A stretch of 23,149 nt of DNA from Lingula anatina (taxonomy: Eukaryota > Brachiopoda > Lingulata > Lingulida > Lingulidae), in contig NW_019775820.1 in NCBI RefSeq assembly GCF_001039355.2, positions 178,609 to 201,757 of the forward strand. The letters run 5' to 3'. Below the pieces are notes generated by a model. That model did no database searches, was not told where the DNA came from, and saw only the letters and a program-made list of their open reading frames with translations. Every line of letters begins with the position of its first letter. Within the stretch, counting starts at the first letter, position 1. Of this stretch, positions 10,312-21,097 are shown in pieces. The position numbers and the translations under genes were made by a program.

Positions 10312-13300
10312 GGCTATTTAGGATGGCTAGTGCAACTGTAGACCAGAAGCCAGTATTACCTGGGACTTCTGGTCAGCCCCAGGATGACCTGGCCAAGCCC
10401 CTTCATGTCCAGCACATAGAGAAGTGTTTGGAGTTGGGGCCATTTCTTAGCTATGTTGACAAAGTGCTAAGCATTCCAGATTTACCGAGGTAAATAAAGT
10501 GACTAGTTTGTTTTTTTGCTAGATTTCTTAAGTGTTAAAATTGTCTTTAGTTGAATAAAATATATTAATATAAATGTTCATTTGCTGATTTACTTCAGCT
10601 TTAGCTAAAACCTGCAATATCATTCTTTAATTTATATTTCAGTGATTCAGACACCACAGATACAGATACTGAATTATCTGACGCAGAGGGCATGAAAATA
10701 GTTAATGGGGTTGCTACAACAAAGCCAGGTAGTTATATTTTAAGTTTACCTGATTTATTTATTTATTTATTTTATTTTATTTTAAGAAAAAAGAAACATT
10801 TTTATGAGAAGAATGTAAGGTTTTATTAGATAATATATATTTTGTGAGGAATTTTCTTGTTTTGTTTCAGAGAGGAGGGCAGACAAGACCCGGCTCTATA
10901 ACTTCACTAAAGTAAAGAAAAGTAGAAAATGGTTAAAGGTAAAGAGTAAAAATGATAACATTTAATGAATCCATCGATATTTTGTTTTTCTTTGGCAATA
11001 GCTGACTTAAAATAGCAAATTTTGATAAATACTAATAACCATAATGTTGGGGGGGGGGGGGGAAAGCAAAAATGGCAGAGGCATTGTATATTGCCAATGC
11101 CAAAAAATCTCAGATATGATTAAGGGTTAAAAGAAATAAAATGATATTAATCAGGTGTGTTATAAACAGGTTTTAATTGAACTAACTGAAAAAGATTTAA
11201 AATTCAGTATGTATAATAAAGTTATGCAGTTATCCAATGGGTTTAATTCCTCTCAAACACTGCAGTATGCATCTGTCACTTAGCCAACCTGTCAAATTTC
11301 AGAACATCTTGTTAAGTGATAGTTCGTCTGATGAGGACGATGATGAAATGACTCCTGAAAAAATGCAAGAAATGCTCAGAATACACAAACTACAGAGACA
11401 GTGCCAGATACAGTTTTACAATGACCCACAGGTATGGAATATTATAGAACTTATATATTGACTTGTGTTGTAAAAAAAAATCTTCCTATTTTCTTATCAG
11501 GTAGCAGGCATTAATGTTCAGGAGCACATTACATTCTTTTTTCATAATAATTTTCTATTTCTAAGAGAGAGAGGGAGAGGGGGGGAATGAAAAGGAAGGC
11601 ATGTGGAGATTCCATTTGCTGTAGCCAAATCGGAAAATGTTTATTTATAGACTATTTTGTGTTTGGAACTTGATAAAGTGATAAACTTGATAAAGTTGAA
11701 TGCAAGAAAATTGTTCAGCTTATTATCTTGTTTTTGTTGTAAGTTTTACATATGTCCCTGTAATGGGGAGAAAAATAGGAACTAAGTCAATGAATCTCTT
11801 TTACCTATTTCCTAAAAATAGGATAATTTAGTGCAAATCATTCATTATCTGCTATAAAACCTATGTTTGGATAGTATATACTCAAATTTTGGATGTGCTT
11901 ACATTTTAGTTACATCAGTATCAGTATTATAGTGTGGGGTTACTGTCTAACTACGACAAATATCATGACCACCACAAGCAGATTCTTGGGCCTAAAAAGA
12001 AGGGACCTAAAGATGAACAGAAAAAATTAGAGAAAAAGCTTATGAAAGGTATGTATATTACTTTACCTTTAAGTTGTGGTTTATCATCATACAATCAAAG
12101 TTATGACATTACTTTAGAGAATAGATGTTGGACCATATTTTGACAGGCATAAGACAAAATTTGTTCTTCTACATACAGGCAATGCATGATTACTAATGAT
12201 GGTATTTAATTTTTGCCTTTGAAGCCAAGCTGAAGAAGCTAAAGAAAGAAAGAGGGTCAGATGAACTTAAGGTATGTTGCACAAGATGCTAAATTTTTGT
12301 TGCTGATTTTGAATAAGAAAATGATGATAAGGTTTAAGTTAATAGCTAAATATTTACATTTTTATCATTTTATTCAATGTAGTGTTTTGATGGATAAAGT
12401 AAATGCTTTTTGATTACAGAGCCCTCCTATTCACCACTCCACCCATACTCTGAAGGTGGTCAAGGTGAAGAGACTAACACCAGAGCAGGCACTGGTGAAG
12501 AGAAAAAGAATGTGGATGAGCATAGTGAAGAAAGAAGTTCCTAAGGTATATTGGACATTTTTTCAGCCACACGGATTCTTCATCTTTTTTTTTTTTTTTT
12601 TTTTTATCAATGTATTAATGGTTTTTCTTTTAGAATGATTCAGTCTTTTAGATTAAATTGTTGTTGTGATAACAATAGGAAATAAGTATAGTGATGAAAA
12701 AGTTATTAAGTTTTATCAGATATTTTGGTTCATCTCTTAAAGGAACGTTATATTATTTTTAATTGTATTTCAGGCTCAGAAACAAAGGACATCAACACGT
12801 AAAGAAATGTTTTCAAATGCGAGGAAGGTATTTAACACTTTGTGTATTTATACTTTTTCCCAAAAATATACCATTGTAGCATATGATAGTGTGAGTAGTA
12901 TATAAGCTGATAAGGAGAAGTTAAAATGAAAATGGAAATTCAAAAAAATCTGTTAAATGTAATTTCAGCTAGCAAAAGAATGCATGAAAGAGAGCCGTAG
13001 GAAAGCACTGCAGTTCCAGCGTAGCACTAAAGATAGTTTACAGAGAGCACGTCGGCTAACTAGGGAGATGTTAGTCTACTGGAAGAGATTTGAAAAAGTG
13101 GAGAAAGAGTCTCGTAAAAAGGCAGAAAAAGAAGCCCAAGAACAGAGGAAAATGGATTTGGAATTAATGGAGGTATGGTCTTTCTACCCCACCAACATGA
13201 AAAGAGAATGGTGTGTTGGAATAAGTTTCAGGATTTGTATGAAGCGTGGTTGCATTGTGTTTTTTTTTTTTGTTTTTTTTTTTACAAAAAAAAATATGTG

Positions 13301-16300
13301 GACTTTCCACTCATGGCATATTTTTTTCAATATTATGTCATTTCCCTTCGGATGATCTTCAGCATTATCATATTGTCACTGTTGTTACTCAGTGGTATCA
13401 ATTACAGAATTAGATTTCTTTTCTATGCTTTTGTTTAATATATTTATTAAAGGCAAAAAGGCAGCAAAGGAAGTTGAATTTCTTAATCACCCAGACAGAA
13501 CTGTATGCCCATTTCATGAGTCGCAAGGTAGCGGGAGGTAATGACACAATGCAGAAAGAGATTTTACAGAGATTGGATGATGATGACGGGGACTCCAAGC
13601 GCCATCTGGAGGTATCTGGTGGATTGGTTACAGACATGAAGGGAGATAATTACAGTGAGTTTCAGAAGTTATCAACCTCAGAAATCAAGTAATGTTTTTT
13701 ATACAAAATAAACATACAGTTACTGTTTATCAAGCTATATTTTGGTTGTTGCAAGCTGGTTACATGTGTAATGACACTGTCTACCACTTTTTATAATGAC
13801 TTTTATGTCATTTCGACAGTATTTTCAACATTGTAACTTATACTGTCTTATTGTTTTTTTAGATAGTGAATCTATGAAAAACATAGCTGTAAAGAATGCT
13901 ACAGATGCTTTCCAAGCTCACCAGGCAAAAGTAAGAATTACTTTTACAGTTAAAAGTAGTACGTGGAAAGTCTTGGCAAAAATCAAGATTTTGGGTTTTT
14001 GACTTAACTCTGATACTAAAGATTTTACCACTCATGAAAACATTGGTTTTACATTTTTTGGAAGATCATGGAAAAGAGGTTTTTAAAAAATGGATCAGTG
14101 ATCTATAATGTTTTATCATATTTTTTAATCAGTTGCCCCTGGTAACAGTTTACCTGTCAAGGTATATACCCCCTTTAAGTTATAGTTTCATAAAGCAGCT
14201 GAAACTAAGATTGTATTTTTTAAAAGTAAGAAACTTCCACAGAATTGTCAAGAGAACTGTATGTTTTGATGAAGAATGTCTTGAGTTTCAATCGATGAAA
14301 AAGTGGCAGTAGTAAAAGCAAAATTTTCAATTTCAGACCAAGTCATTTGATAGTGGTGTTGTGATGAGACAGAAAGCCAAAAAATCATGTAAGTATTTGT
14401 GACAGCACATTATGAGGAGTTCCATTGTTTTATTCTTAAAGTAACCCTTTATGAATATGTGGCACATGTAGACAAGCCTTTATGAAATGTGTGTGTACAA
14501 AGAAGCTTTTAAAAGACAATTATCCATCCTGTTTGTACCTATGAGTTTTGGCAAACTAGTGAAAAATTTACTTCATATTTTACGTATCCAATTACTCACT
14601 TAGATAGAAAATTATACAGGATTTTTTTTTCTTGTTTCAGTGGACTCTAGCCTGTCAACACCAGACCTCACTATGGAGGAAGAGTTGCCACAGCCTAGTA
14701 TATTTGAAGGCAAATTGAAGGCTTATCAGTTGAAGGTAATGTAAATGTCCCTGTCTACTTGGCTAAATTATGTTCTGTATTTTGTTGGCAATATATTTTT
14801 TTGTCAAGATTGGAAGAGTGTTATGCTAGCAGACAAAAGGTGTGCTTGATTCTGTTTTATTGTAAGGTCTATTCTAGCAGGATTATGAGGATTTTTTTTT
14901 ATTTGCAGTATGTGACCGTCATGTATTAAATGGTAACATACAGAAATGCAGTGCTTGGAGGAAAACTAACATACCAGAAATCCTTGTGTTGTCACTGAAA
15001 ATATAGTTTACATGGAGATTAACATTCTTATAAAATCATTAGATCAGCAGTTTTGAATGCAGACATTAATTGTTGTTCACTGTATCCTGTAGGGCATGAA
15101 CTGGTTGGCAAGTCTTTACAATAAAGGCATCAATGGTATATTGGCAGATGAGATGGGACTGGGAAAGACAGTTCAGAGCATTGCACTTCTCTCTCATTTG
15201 GCTGAGGTAAGATGAATATTAGCTGTTGATAAGAAATGAGATACGCAATTTTTGTGTGACGTGATGCAGCAAATTGTATATCTGATTGGGATTTTAGAAC
15301 TTTTACAACTCTTGTTGTAATATTCTTCATGATATTCCAATATGATCTTAAAGACAAATGATATCAGAGGCTTTTAAAAGCTTTGAATCAGTAATTTTTG
15401 AAGTCATAAATTTTCTTGTCAAAACAACTTTTATTGTTCACGTTGACTTGATAATATTTTATGAAAAAAGTGCAAATTTTGTGACATCTGTGGATGTTCT
15501 TATCATTTTTAGCACCATGGCATTTGGGGGCCTTTCCTTGTGATTGCCCCTGCATCCACCCTACACAATTGGCAACAGGAATTCTCCAAGTTTTTGCCAA
15601 GATTCAAGGTAATTTCACTGAAGTGCTACAAGAAAGTAAGCCACAGTTATGATCTTCCAAGTATGTGGCAATTTTTTTCTTGTTCCTATCAATATCTCCT
15701 TTTTGTGTGTGGTCACAGTTGGGACAGCACAAAGTGAACATCTGAACAACAGTTACTTGAAATTACTGTCAGTTTAGCCTAAAAGATTCTTGAGTAACAG
15801 ACCCATCAAACTATAATGCATGTCAACTTCAAGAATGGACATAAACATATTACTTTTCAAAAGCAACATATTTTTAAAGAATGCATTGTTGCATATGTCA
15901 TGTTGCAGCTTTATAAGATTGTTCTGAATGTTTTTGAATGTCAGGTTTTCATGAATTCTCATTCAGTGATGTTTTTATCCAGGTTGTACCATACTGGGGT
16001 AATACACAGGATCGTAAAATCCTTCGTAGCTTCTGGGATCAAGCCCACGCCTATACGGAGCAATCTTCCTTCCACGTTGTGATCACCAGCTATCAGCTGG
16101 TCATCCAGGACATGAAATACTTCCAGAAGATCAAGTGGATCTATATGGTGCTGGACGAGGCCCAGGCAATCAAGAGTAGCAGCAGTATCCGCTGGAAGAT
16201 GCTGCTTGGATTCAGCTGTAGAAACAGATTGCTACTCACTGGAACACCCATACAGAATAGTATGGCTGAGGTAAATGGATATGTTTTTTTCTTCAGTATG

Positions 16301-18362
16301 TCATTTCACTTTTTTTTGCAGTTCACAGTCAGTCTTGTCTGAAATTTGTATGGGGCCCAAGTATTTTTCTTTTTGTGCTAAATATTCTTTAAATAAATAA
16401 ATTGGCACATTCAGTGGTTCAGGCAAGAGTTATGGTTTGTCACAAAATGGGTGTTAAAAGCATTACCATGAAGTCTATAAATGATTTTCATTTTAAAATA
16501 AATCTCAACAAGGATTCAGTGAACATGTCAAAGCCTTTGCTTGAACCTCATATTGACATTTTAGAATCAGCATTAACCTTTTTTCTTGCTGTAACAGGTA
16601 AGTTTTGATAACTGAAAATTATTTACTTAAATTTTATTGATATACTTTTTAAATGCCTTTCCAGCTGTGGGCTCTTCTGCATTTTATCATGCCTACGCTG
16701 TTTGATTCCCATGACGAGTTCAATGAGTGGTTCTCTAAAGACATAGAGGGAAGCGTGGAGAAAATGTCTGGCATGGATGAAAGTATGTATACTTATGCAA
16801 AAACAACTTTCTTTATCATGTTTGTCACTAAGAGTGCTACCTTTTATCATGTATTCAACACATCTTTATTTAAATCCTTTTGATTTAGGTGTTCGATTTA
16901 ATAAAGTTAGCTCTTTTAATATAGCACTTAAAGTGACTAAATCTTCTTTGCTGTGAATTAAAAATTTTATTAAAATAGTGCATCTTATAGTATCCAAATT
17001 ATTCTGGCAGGAACTGATTTCTTTGTGCTTTAAAGTGATTGTTTTTCCTTCCAGATTGCCTGTCAAGACTTCACATGATATTAAAACCCTTTATGTTGAG
17101 AAGAGTGAAAAAAGATGTAGAAAATGAGCTCTCTGATAAGGTAGGGTTGGTGTCAGAAAGGCATTAGTACGGTAATTGCTACCTCATATTTAAGTTAGAT
17201 ACCAGGTGTCTGTTTTATTTTAAAAGAAGTTAGATTCATTTTACTCCTATTGTAAAATTCATGACTTATATATGATAATATATATTGCTATTATTATTGT
17301 TGTTGTTGTGGTGATGATGATGATAATTGTACTGTTAGGACATGGTCCATACTTTCAATTTTCACTGTTAATAGTTAAACCTCACCATTTGTAAACTTAA
17401 TTGTAACTGAGAAGTCACCCTTGTTATTGTGCTGTCACCCAGTATTAGCCTGGTCAGACAGAAGTTGCTAGTAATAAATGAAATAATATTTGTAGTATTC
17501 CTGAAAACATCATATTTATAATATACATGTTAAATGCCAGAATTATTCTTTCCACAGATTGAAATCTTAGTGTACTGCCATTTAACAAGGCGACAGAAGA
17601 TCTTGTATCAGGCCATTAAAAACAAGATAAGAATAGAGGACCTAATTCAGTCGGCAATGGCCACATCAGCATCTCAAGCACAGAGCACAACAAGTAGTCT
17701 CATGAATTTAGTCATGCAGTTTAGAAAGGTAAGAGCTACCACAGCACCAACGGCAATTTTTTTTTTAATTTCTGAGTTACAGAAATTATTTTGTTGATCA
17801 GTTATATTTACAGTAGATGATTAGATGTTTTCTACTTATCAACAAAACATTATAACTTATAAAATAAAATATACAAATAGGTATTTTCTAGTTTTGTTTC
17901 TATATATATATATTAACCATACATGTCATATTGGTGTCAAGCAAATTATTTCAACCAACAGGTGTGCAATCATCCAGAGTTATTTGAACGTAGAGAAGTG
18001 AGGAGCCCATTCCATTACAAACCAGAGACATTCATCTTGCCAAAGAGGATATATAGAGAGTGTAAGTACATTAAAGCAAACTGGTTTTTCTTGATATTGT
18101 CAGATTTTTATGATTCTAATGATTTTTTTAAAACAAACATTCCTAAAACTTTGTGTTGTGGAAATGTATTTTGGATATGTAAGGTCTTTTTTTTTTTAAT
18201 GAAATGAACTTTTTTGTTGTTTAATGTTACTAAATACTTACAGTGTCTCTATGTAATTCTAGGTTTGATTGATCATGCTCTTCCCAGCAAACAAAGATTG
18301 TTGTATAATATGTTTTGTATATACAACCCAGAAAATGTACACCGTTCATTGGTTGGCACCAG
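10312..18362 (+). CDS. INO80: INO80 chromatin-remodelling ATPase, N-terminal ~836 residues, broken at the 3' end
   Basis: Catalytic subunit of the nuclear INO80 complex, which slides and edits nucleosomes in transcription, replication and repair. Coding starts at ATG 10323; 21 exons join in phase: to 10489, 10643-10728, 10871-10938, 11303-11431, 11910-12048, 12225-12271, 12420-12545, 12774-12827, 12969-13172, 13453-13654, 13863-13930, 14337-14388, 14641-14735, 15093-15206, 15513-15608, 15983-16270, 16665-16782, 17055-17140, 17558-17728, 17962-18061, 18263-18362. All borders are AG/GT. Identity is clear from [34 protein letters not shown], the DBINO region, DEMGLGKT (Lys about 504), DEAQ (607-610), LTGTP (634-638) and [12 protein letters not shown]. 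The last exon reads NPENVHRSL and is cut by an N at 18363. The second helicase lobe is missing, so as assembled it cannot encode an active remodeller. Introns over 300 bp (10939-11302, 11432-11909, 13931-14336, 14736-15092, 15207-15512, 15609-15982, 16271-16664, 17141-17557) hold nothing beyond simple repeats. Confidence 0.96.
11049..11062 (+). repeat. Poly-G run in an INO80 intron
   Basis: Fourteen G in a row within the intron 10939-11302. Its length is likely to be polymorphic and error-prone in sequencing. It could form a G-quadruplex on the coding strand, but nothing points to a function. Confidence 0.9.
11563..11587 (+). repeat. Purine (GA/G) tract in an INO80 intron
   Basis: A 25 bp all-purine stretch that changes from GA repeats to a G run (AAGAGAGAGAGGGAGAGG...). 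It is simple sequence in the intron 11432-11909. Confidence 0.85.
12585..12605 (+). repeat. Poly-T run just after an INO80 exon
   Basis: Twenty-one T about 40 bp downstream of the donor at 12545/12546. It is simple sequence, possibly an intronic T-rich splicing enhancer of the TIA1 type, but more probably neutral. Confidence 0.85.
13260..13283 (+). repeat. Poly-T run with one interruption
   Basis: A T-tract broken by a single G at 13272, in the intron 13173-13452 and followed by an A run. Simple sequence only. Confidence 0.85.
14641..17140 (+). other. INO80: First RecA-like (SNF2) ATPase lobe of INO80
   Basis: Six exons encode the first lobe: [23 protein letters not shown], then [13 protein letters not shown] (motif I, catalytic Lys about 504), APASTLHNW (motif Ia), [20 protein letters not shown] (motif II, DEAQ rather than DEAD/DEAH, normal for INO80), [11 protein letters not shown] (motif III), [23 protein letters not shown], and [20 protein letters not shown]. 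All catalytic residues I know to look for are present. The exon 15983-16270, which holds motif II, is visibly less AT-rich than its introns. Confidence 0.95.
17293..17324 (+). repeat. Triplet microsatellite in an INO80 intron
   Basis: ATTATTATTGTTGTTGTTG passing into GTGATGATGATGATAA within the intron 17141-17557. A mixed, degenerate trinucleotide repeat. Confidence 0.7.
17962..18362 (+). other. INO80: Start of the INO80 insertion region, broken coding exon
   Basis: Exon 17962-18061 ends with a single T of a split codon. The next acceptor (ATTCTAG, ending 18262) opens an exon that continues in frame with [15 protein letters not shown] and [11 protein letters not shown], corresponding to the vertebrate segment before QRSLF. 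That is the beginning of the long insertion that contacts RUVBL1/RUVBL2 in INO80. The frame reaches position 18362 (AG of a codon), the next base is N, and after ten further codons comes TAG at 18391-18393. No INO80-like sequence follows in the window. Confidence 0.85.
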
Positions 18363-18363
18363 N
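18363..18363. other. Single ambiguous base (N) at a sequence junction
   Basis: The only non-ACGT base I noticed in the window. INO80 coding sequence ends at 18362 and the outer end of the inverted repeat begins at 18364-18365. A base call this isolated at such a boundary suggests an assembly join, collapsed gap or mixed consensus, although a real insertion point with an ambiguous base is not excluded. Confidence 0.9.
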
Positions 18364-18516
18364 TTGTTAGAATATTTGTTAGTGGGCCATTAGACTGCAG
18401 CATAATGTCGAGAAACTTTGAGCTGCCTGGGCAAGACGAGAAATTTGTCATAAAAGATCGCAATTGCATGTGACCTATCTACATGTATCCAGTAGTTATC
18501 CTAGTTCAATCTAACA

Positions 18517-18705
18517 GGATCGATCCATCTGCAAGGGGTTTCTGGCTAAATTGCTTTCAGCTTAAACGGCTTAGATGTCTGGCACTCCTACTGAAGCTGC
18601 TTAAGATAATTAATTCCCCCTAGCAGCTTCAGTTGGCGTGACAGACATCTCAACCGCTTAAGTTGATTGTAATTTAGCGAAAAACCCCTGGAGATAGATC
18701 GATCC
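18517..18705. repeat. MITE-like imperfect hairpin, left copy
   Basis: Begins GGATCGATCC and ends AGATCGATCC. The two halves, about 85 bp each, are imperfect reverse complements: AAGGGGTTTCTGGCTAAATT pairs with the complement of AATTTAGCGAAAAACCCCT, and CTGAAGCTGCT with AGCAGCTTCAG at the apex. The loop is AT-rich (about 18600-18620). The whole would fold as one long stem. It has the size and shape of a non-autonomous fold-back or MITE element; I cannot name the family. An 85-codon minus-strand open frame starts in its flank and crosses it, and I do not consider that coding. Confidence 0.8.
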
Positions 18706-18863
18706 ACAGTTAATACGATAGGGTTTGGGAGTGGTCCATATGCACATATATGGGCCACACCTATTGTACATTTCAAAGTGTCTGCGCTAATATGGAAGGT
18801 AGCATTCACATGGCATATATCAACCTGGGAATCTACACATGACAATTAATGCTAGCATTGTGT

Positions 18864-18995
18864 TAGTCCGAAGGTTCATTGGTCCGAATGTTCACTATAG
18901 AACCTTCGGACCACTGGACCCTTGATTAAAAAATCGATGAAAATGTTACCACTTTTCGGACCAATGAACCTTCGGACCAATGAACCTTCGGACTA
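18864..18995. mobile_element. Short nested element with perfect 25 bp TIRs, left copy
   Basis: A 132 bp unit bounded by TAGTCCGAAGGTTCATTGGT... at 18864-18888 and its exact reverse complement at 18971-18995. Inside is a tandem of the 16 bp unit TTCGGACCAATGAACC (18955-18970, then 18971-18986) and a partial inverted copy at 18901-18913 (AACCTTCGGACCA). The remaining core (GGACCCTTGATTAAAAAATC...) also occurs in the right copy. There is no coding capacity. The form fits a MITE-like deletion derivative. Confidence 0.75.
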
Positions 18996-19362
18996 TCGAG
19001 ACGCCCCCCTTTTGTGAGCACTGTACCGTAGTCAGGGTCGTCAGGGTCGTCGCTCAGCTCTCGCTATAGAAAGAACTATACAACCAAAGAAAAAGACTTC
19101 AGACTATACCTTCCTATTCTATCATGCTTTTAACTGTTGCACCCGCGCAGTACTTTTTGTCGGTCTACTGTCCTGGTTATATTAACTGTGTATTCATATA
19201 TAAGGCCACCTTGATTTAGGGCCTAATTTTAAAACTAATATCCGCGCAAATTATCGCTGTCCGCGTTTTTGTCCATTTAAAATAACTTGAAGGCCTGGGA
19301 TGTCGAAAAAATTTCTAATCTTCTACTACAAAACCGTCTGATATTGTGGTAAAATGAAACAT

Positions 19363-19376
19363 CAAGATGGCGGCCG
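19363..19376 (+). promoter_or_regulatory. YY1-type motif in the left arm
   Basis: CAAGATGGCGGCCG is a near-perfect YY1 binding consensus (AAnATGGCGGC), of the type often placed at transcription starts so that the motif doubles as the first ATG. It sits in a locally GC- and CpG-rich patch and about 200 bp upstream of the coiled-coil exon on the same strand. The ATG at 19368 opens only 22 codons (MAAASPSSLWDYTC...) to a TAG. A promoter carried by the repeat is an inference. Confidence 0.4.
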
Positions 19377-19573
19377 CGTCGCCGTCGTCTCTCTGGGATT
19401 ACACCTGTCGTTGTCAAAATACAAATATGACCTAGAAATTTACCTTTGACCTACTTTAGGGGCCTACACCATAAACTGGTGTACAATATTCGGAGGCGGT
19501 ATCGCCTCTCTGATCCTCTAGTTATCATTTGTTTATTTTATTTTATTGATATGTATTTCTTTGATTCTTGCAG

Positions 19574-19741
19574 AATCAGAAAGAGCTGGAAATGCTGAAG
19601 GAGAAGCTTCGGGCATTGTCTATGCACAAGAGGGAGTACCACCAGAGGGTGGAAGAGCTGGATAAAGAACAGTTTGACGAGAAAAATAAGCTGGCGCTGA
19701 CGGAGGAGACGTTAAGGAGTTTAAAAGGGCAAATCGACAAG
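19574..19741 (+). CDS. Orphan coiled-coil exon, left arm
   Basis: A 168 bp open segment, exactly 56 codons, bordered by an acceptor (ATTCTTGCAG) and a donor (GACAAG followed by GTGTGT), both phase 0. It encodes NQKELEMLKEKLRALSMHK, then REYHQRVEELDKEQFDEKNK and TEETLRSLKGQIDK. The heptad pattern of Leu/Val and high charge indicate a coiled coil. It is not part of INO80 as known. I cannot name the parent gene; many scaffold or motor-associated proteins have such exons. Flanking exons were not found, so it is either a captured exon or part of a larger gene whose remainder is outside the repeat. Confidence 0.6.
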
Positions 19742-20175
19742 GTGTGTATTCAGGGTTTGCGCTGGCAATAAGGGACTACAAGATAAGCTTAAGATTTGAT
19801 CCAGATCTGTGGTAATTACTTGATGGGCTAAAATTATAAAACTTGAAGACACTTAATTTCATAATCACAAAATTATATATATATATTATATATTTTTTTT
19901 AATTTTATAAAGCATTTGTGGTGCTTTTACTGCAGTTACAAAGTAGCCTGCTTTTTAATTTTGTTGCTGTGACTCAATAGGAATTAATTTTTTTTTTTAC
20001 TTAAAAACTACTGTAACGGCGTATTATGTAAAATTCACAATTTTCCCCCCATTGAAAAGATCATGTAATTACTCTGTATTACAACCTATAGTAGATATTG
20101 GGCTTTTGGTATAGGATGTTATGTTTTGTTATTTTATTTAGGTGGAATTATGGTCAATTTTCAGGTTGGCCTTTA

Positions 20176-20990
20176 TTGATTATTTTGCTTGAAATGGGGT
20201 CACGTACCAGTATTTTTCTCTATTCATGATATAAATTTTTTAATATTTCAGATGCAGATGTTGGTACATGTGAATTGATGCAGTATACTGGACTTGCAAC
20301 CAAAGATAATTATAGGAAAGTCAGGGCTTGAAAATGATACCAGTCGATATTAAAAGTAGTGTTTTATTCATGGGTTCAGACTTATTGCCTGTTTGTTTTG
20401 AGTTCTTATGCTACAACCAGTATGTAGCAAGCCATGTATAATACAGATCAAAACTTCCTTTAATTTGTAAAACTGGCATATATGATTGTGCATAATCATC
20501 CTGAATCGAAGTTTTGAATTTTTCAAAATGCTGAATTGACAGCTAAATGAGTAGTATGTATGCAGAAATATAGAAGTTGTAAATCCACGTTAAGCATTGT
20601 TTTCACTAAAACTGATATTATTTGAGTTGTCAAAGAGAAAATAAAGAAGTTCCGATTTTCTTAATATATTTGATTAAGAAAGAGGTGGAGTAGAATCTTC
20701 ACGCTTCGTGCCAACCGAAAATTCGCTGCACAATTAGTTTTTGTGCAATTTTTACGGAGCTATAATATTTGAGTATATTGCTTCAGTATGTTGAAGATTC
20801 AGTGTTAAAGTATACAGACATAGAGTGGGGAATTATTAATAGAGTACCACTATGTCTGCTGGGTATAATTCTAACACAAAAGTATATTTTCTGTACAAAG
20901 AGACAATTACTTTAAACCTTTAGGCAAAAGGCCAAAGACAGGGAAAAAAAAGAGGAGTTAACTTATTTATATACAGTTTTATATATAGAT

Positions 20991-21035
<45 letters not shown>

Positions 21036-21097
21036 GAGAACGGACGAAAATCGGTGCGCGCGCAGGATGTCATCCATAAAAATAAAAAAGTGTGGCC
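20176..21097. other. Spacer between the inverted-repeat arms
   Basis: About 0.92 kb of unique AT-rich sequence with no significant open frame. It has a long TA dinucleotide run and T-tract near its right end, followed by an unusually GC-rich patch (GGTGCGCGCGCAGG, 21053-21066). I recognise no gene. Confidence 0.6.
20992..21035 (+). repeat. TA dinucleotide repeat and T-tract in the palindrome spacer
   Basis: About fourteen TA units followed by fifteen T. It lies close to the inner end of the right arm. Self-complementary TA runs near the centre of a palindrome could ease extrusion or replication slippage, but this is speculative. Confidence 0.85.

Larger units (their letters stand above)
12420..13654 (+). 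other. INO80: DBINO (HSA/post-HSA) domain exons of INO80
   Basis: Four exons (12420-12545, 12774-12827, 12969-13172, 13453-13654), residues about 213-407. The DBINO region proper begins near [21 protein letters not shown] and runs through [20 protein letters not shown], a very basic then acidic/basic helical stretch, to [19 protein letters not shown]. In known INO80 proteins this segment binds DNA and anchors the actin/Arp module. The helix register and length match human INO80 as I remember it, with no gap. The region 13655-14336 that follows (exon [17 protein letters not shown]...) is the family's usual link to the ATPase core. Confidence 0.93.
18364..20175 (+). repeat. Left arm of a giant inverted repeat
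   Basis: About 1.81 kb that recurs in reverse complement at 21098-23149. Matching starts at TGTTAGAATATTTGTTAGTG (18365) and ends at TTGGCCTTTA (20166-20175). The outer 250 bp differ at only a few positions. The inner part after the coiled-coil exon differs by many substitutions and small indels, roughly a tenth of positions by eye. Order of contents: hairpin, nested TIR element, YY1-type motif, coiled-coil exon. No transposase, integrase or reverse transcriptase reading frame is visible. Confidence 0.93.

Noticed and set aside
15358-15543. Open frames running through INO80 introns (also 15816-16082, 16402-16608)
   Set aside because: They have no splice-compatible phase and lack similarity to the INO80 family. 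The INO80 phases join perfectly without them.
18230-18469. 79-codon minus-strand frame across the N
   Set aside because: It is antisense to the broken INO80 exon and spans the suspect junction, so it cannot be a real protein.
18588-18845. 85-codon open frame on the minus strand, repeated at 22665-22901 on the plus strand
   Set aside because: It crosses the hairpin and its flank. Its conservation in both arms reflects overall repeat identity; it has no recognisable domain or splice logic.
19368-19436. Short open frame from the ATG in the YY1-type motif
   Set aside because: It is only 22 codons with no donor before the stop. The ATG is better explained as part of the binding motif.
20176-21097. 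Search for a transposase or other enzyme in the palindrome spacer
   Set aside because: No open frame of useful length or recognisable motif was found, so an autonomous element is not supported.
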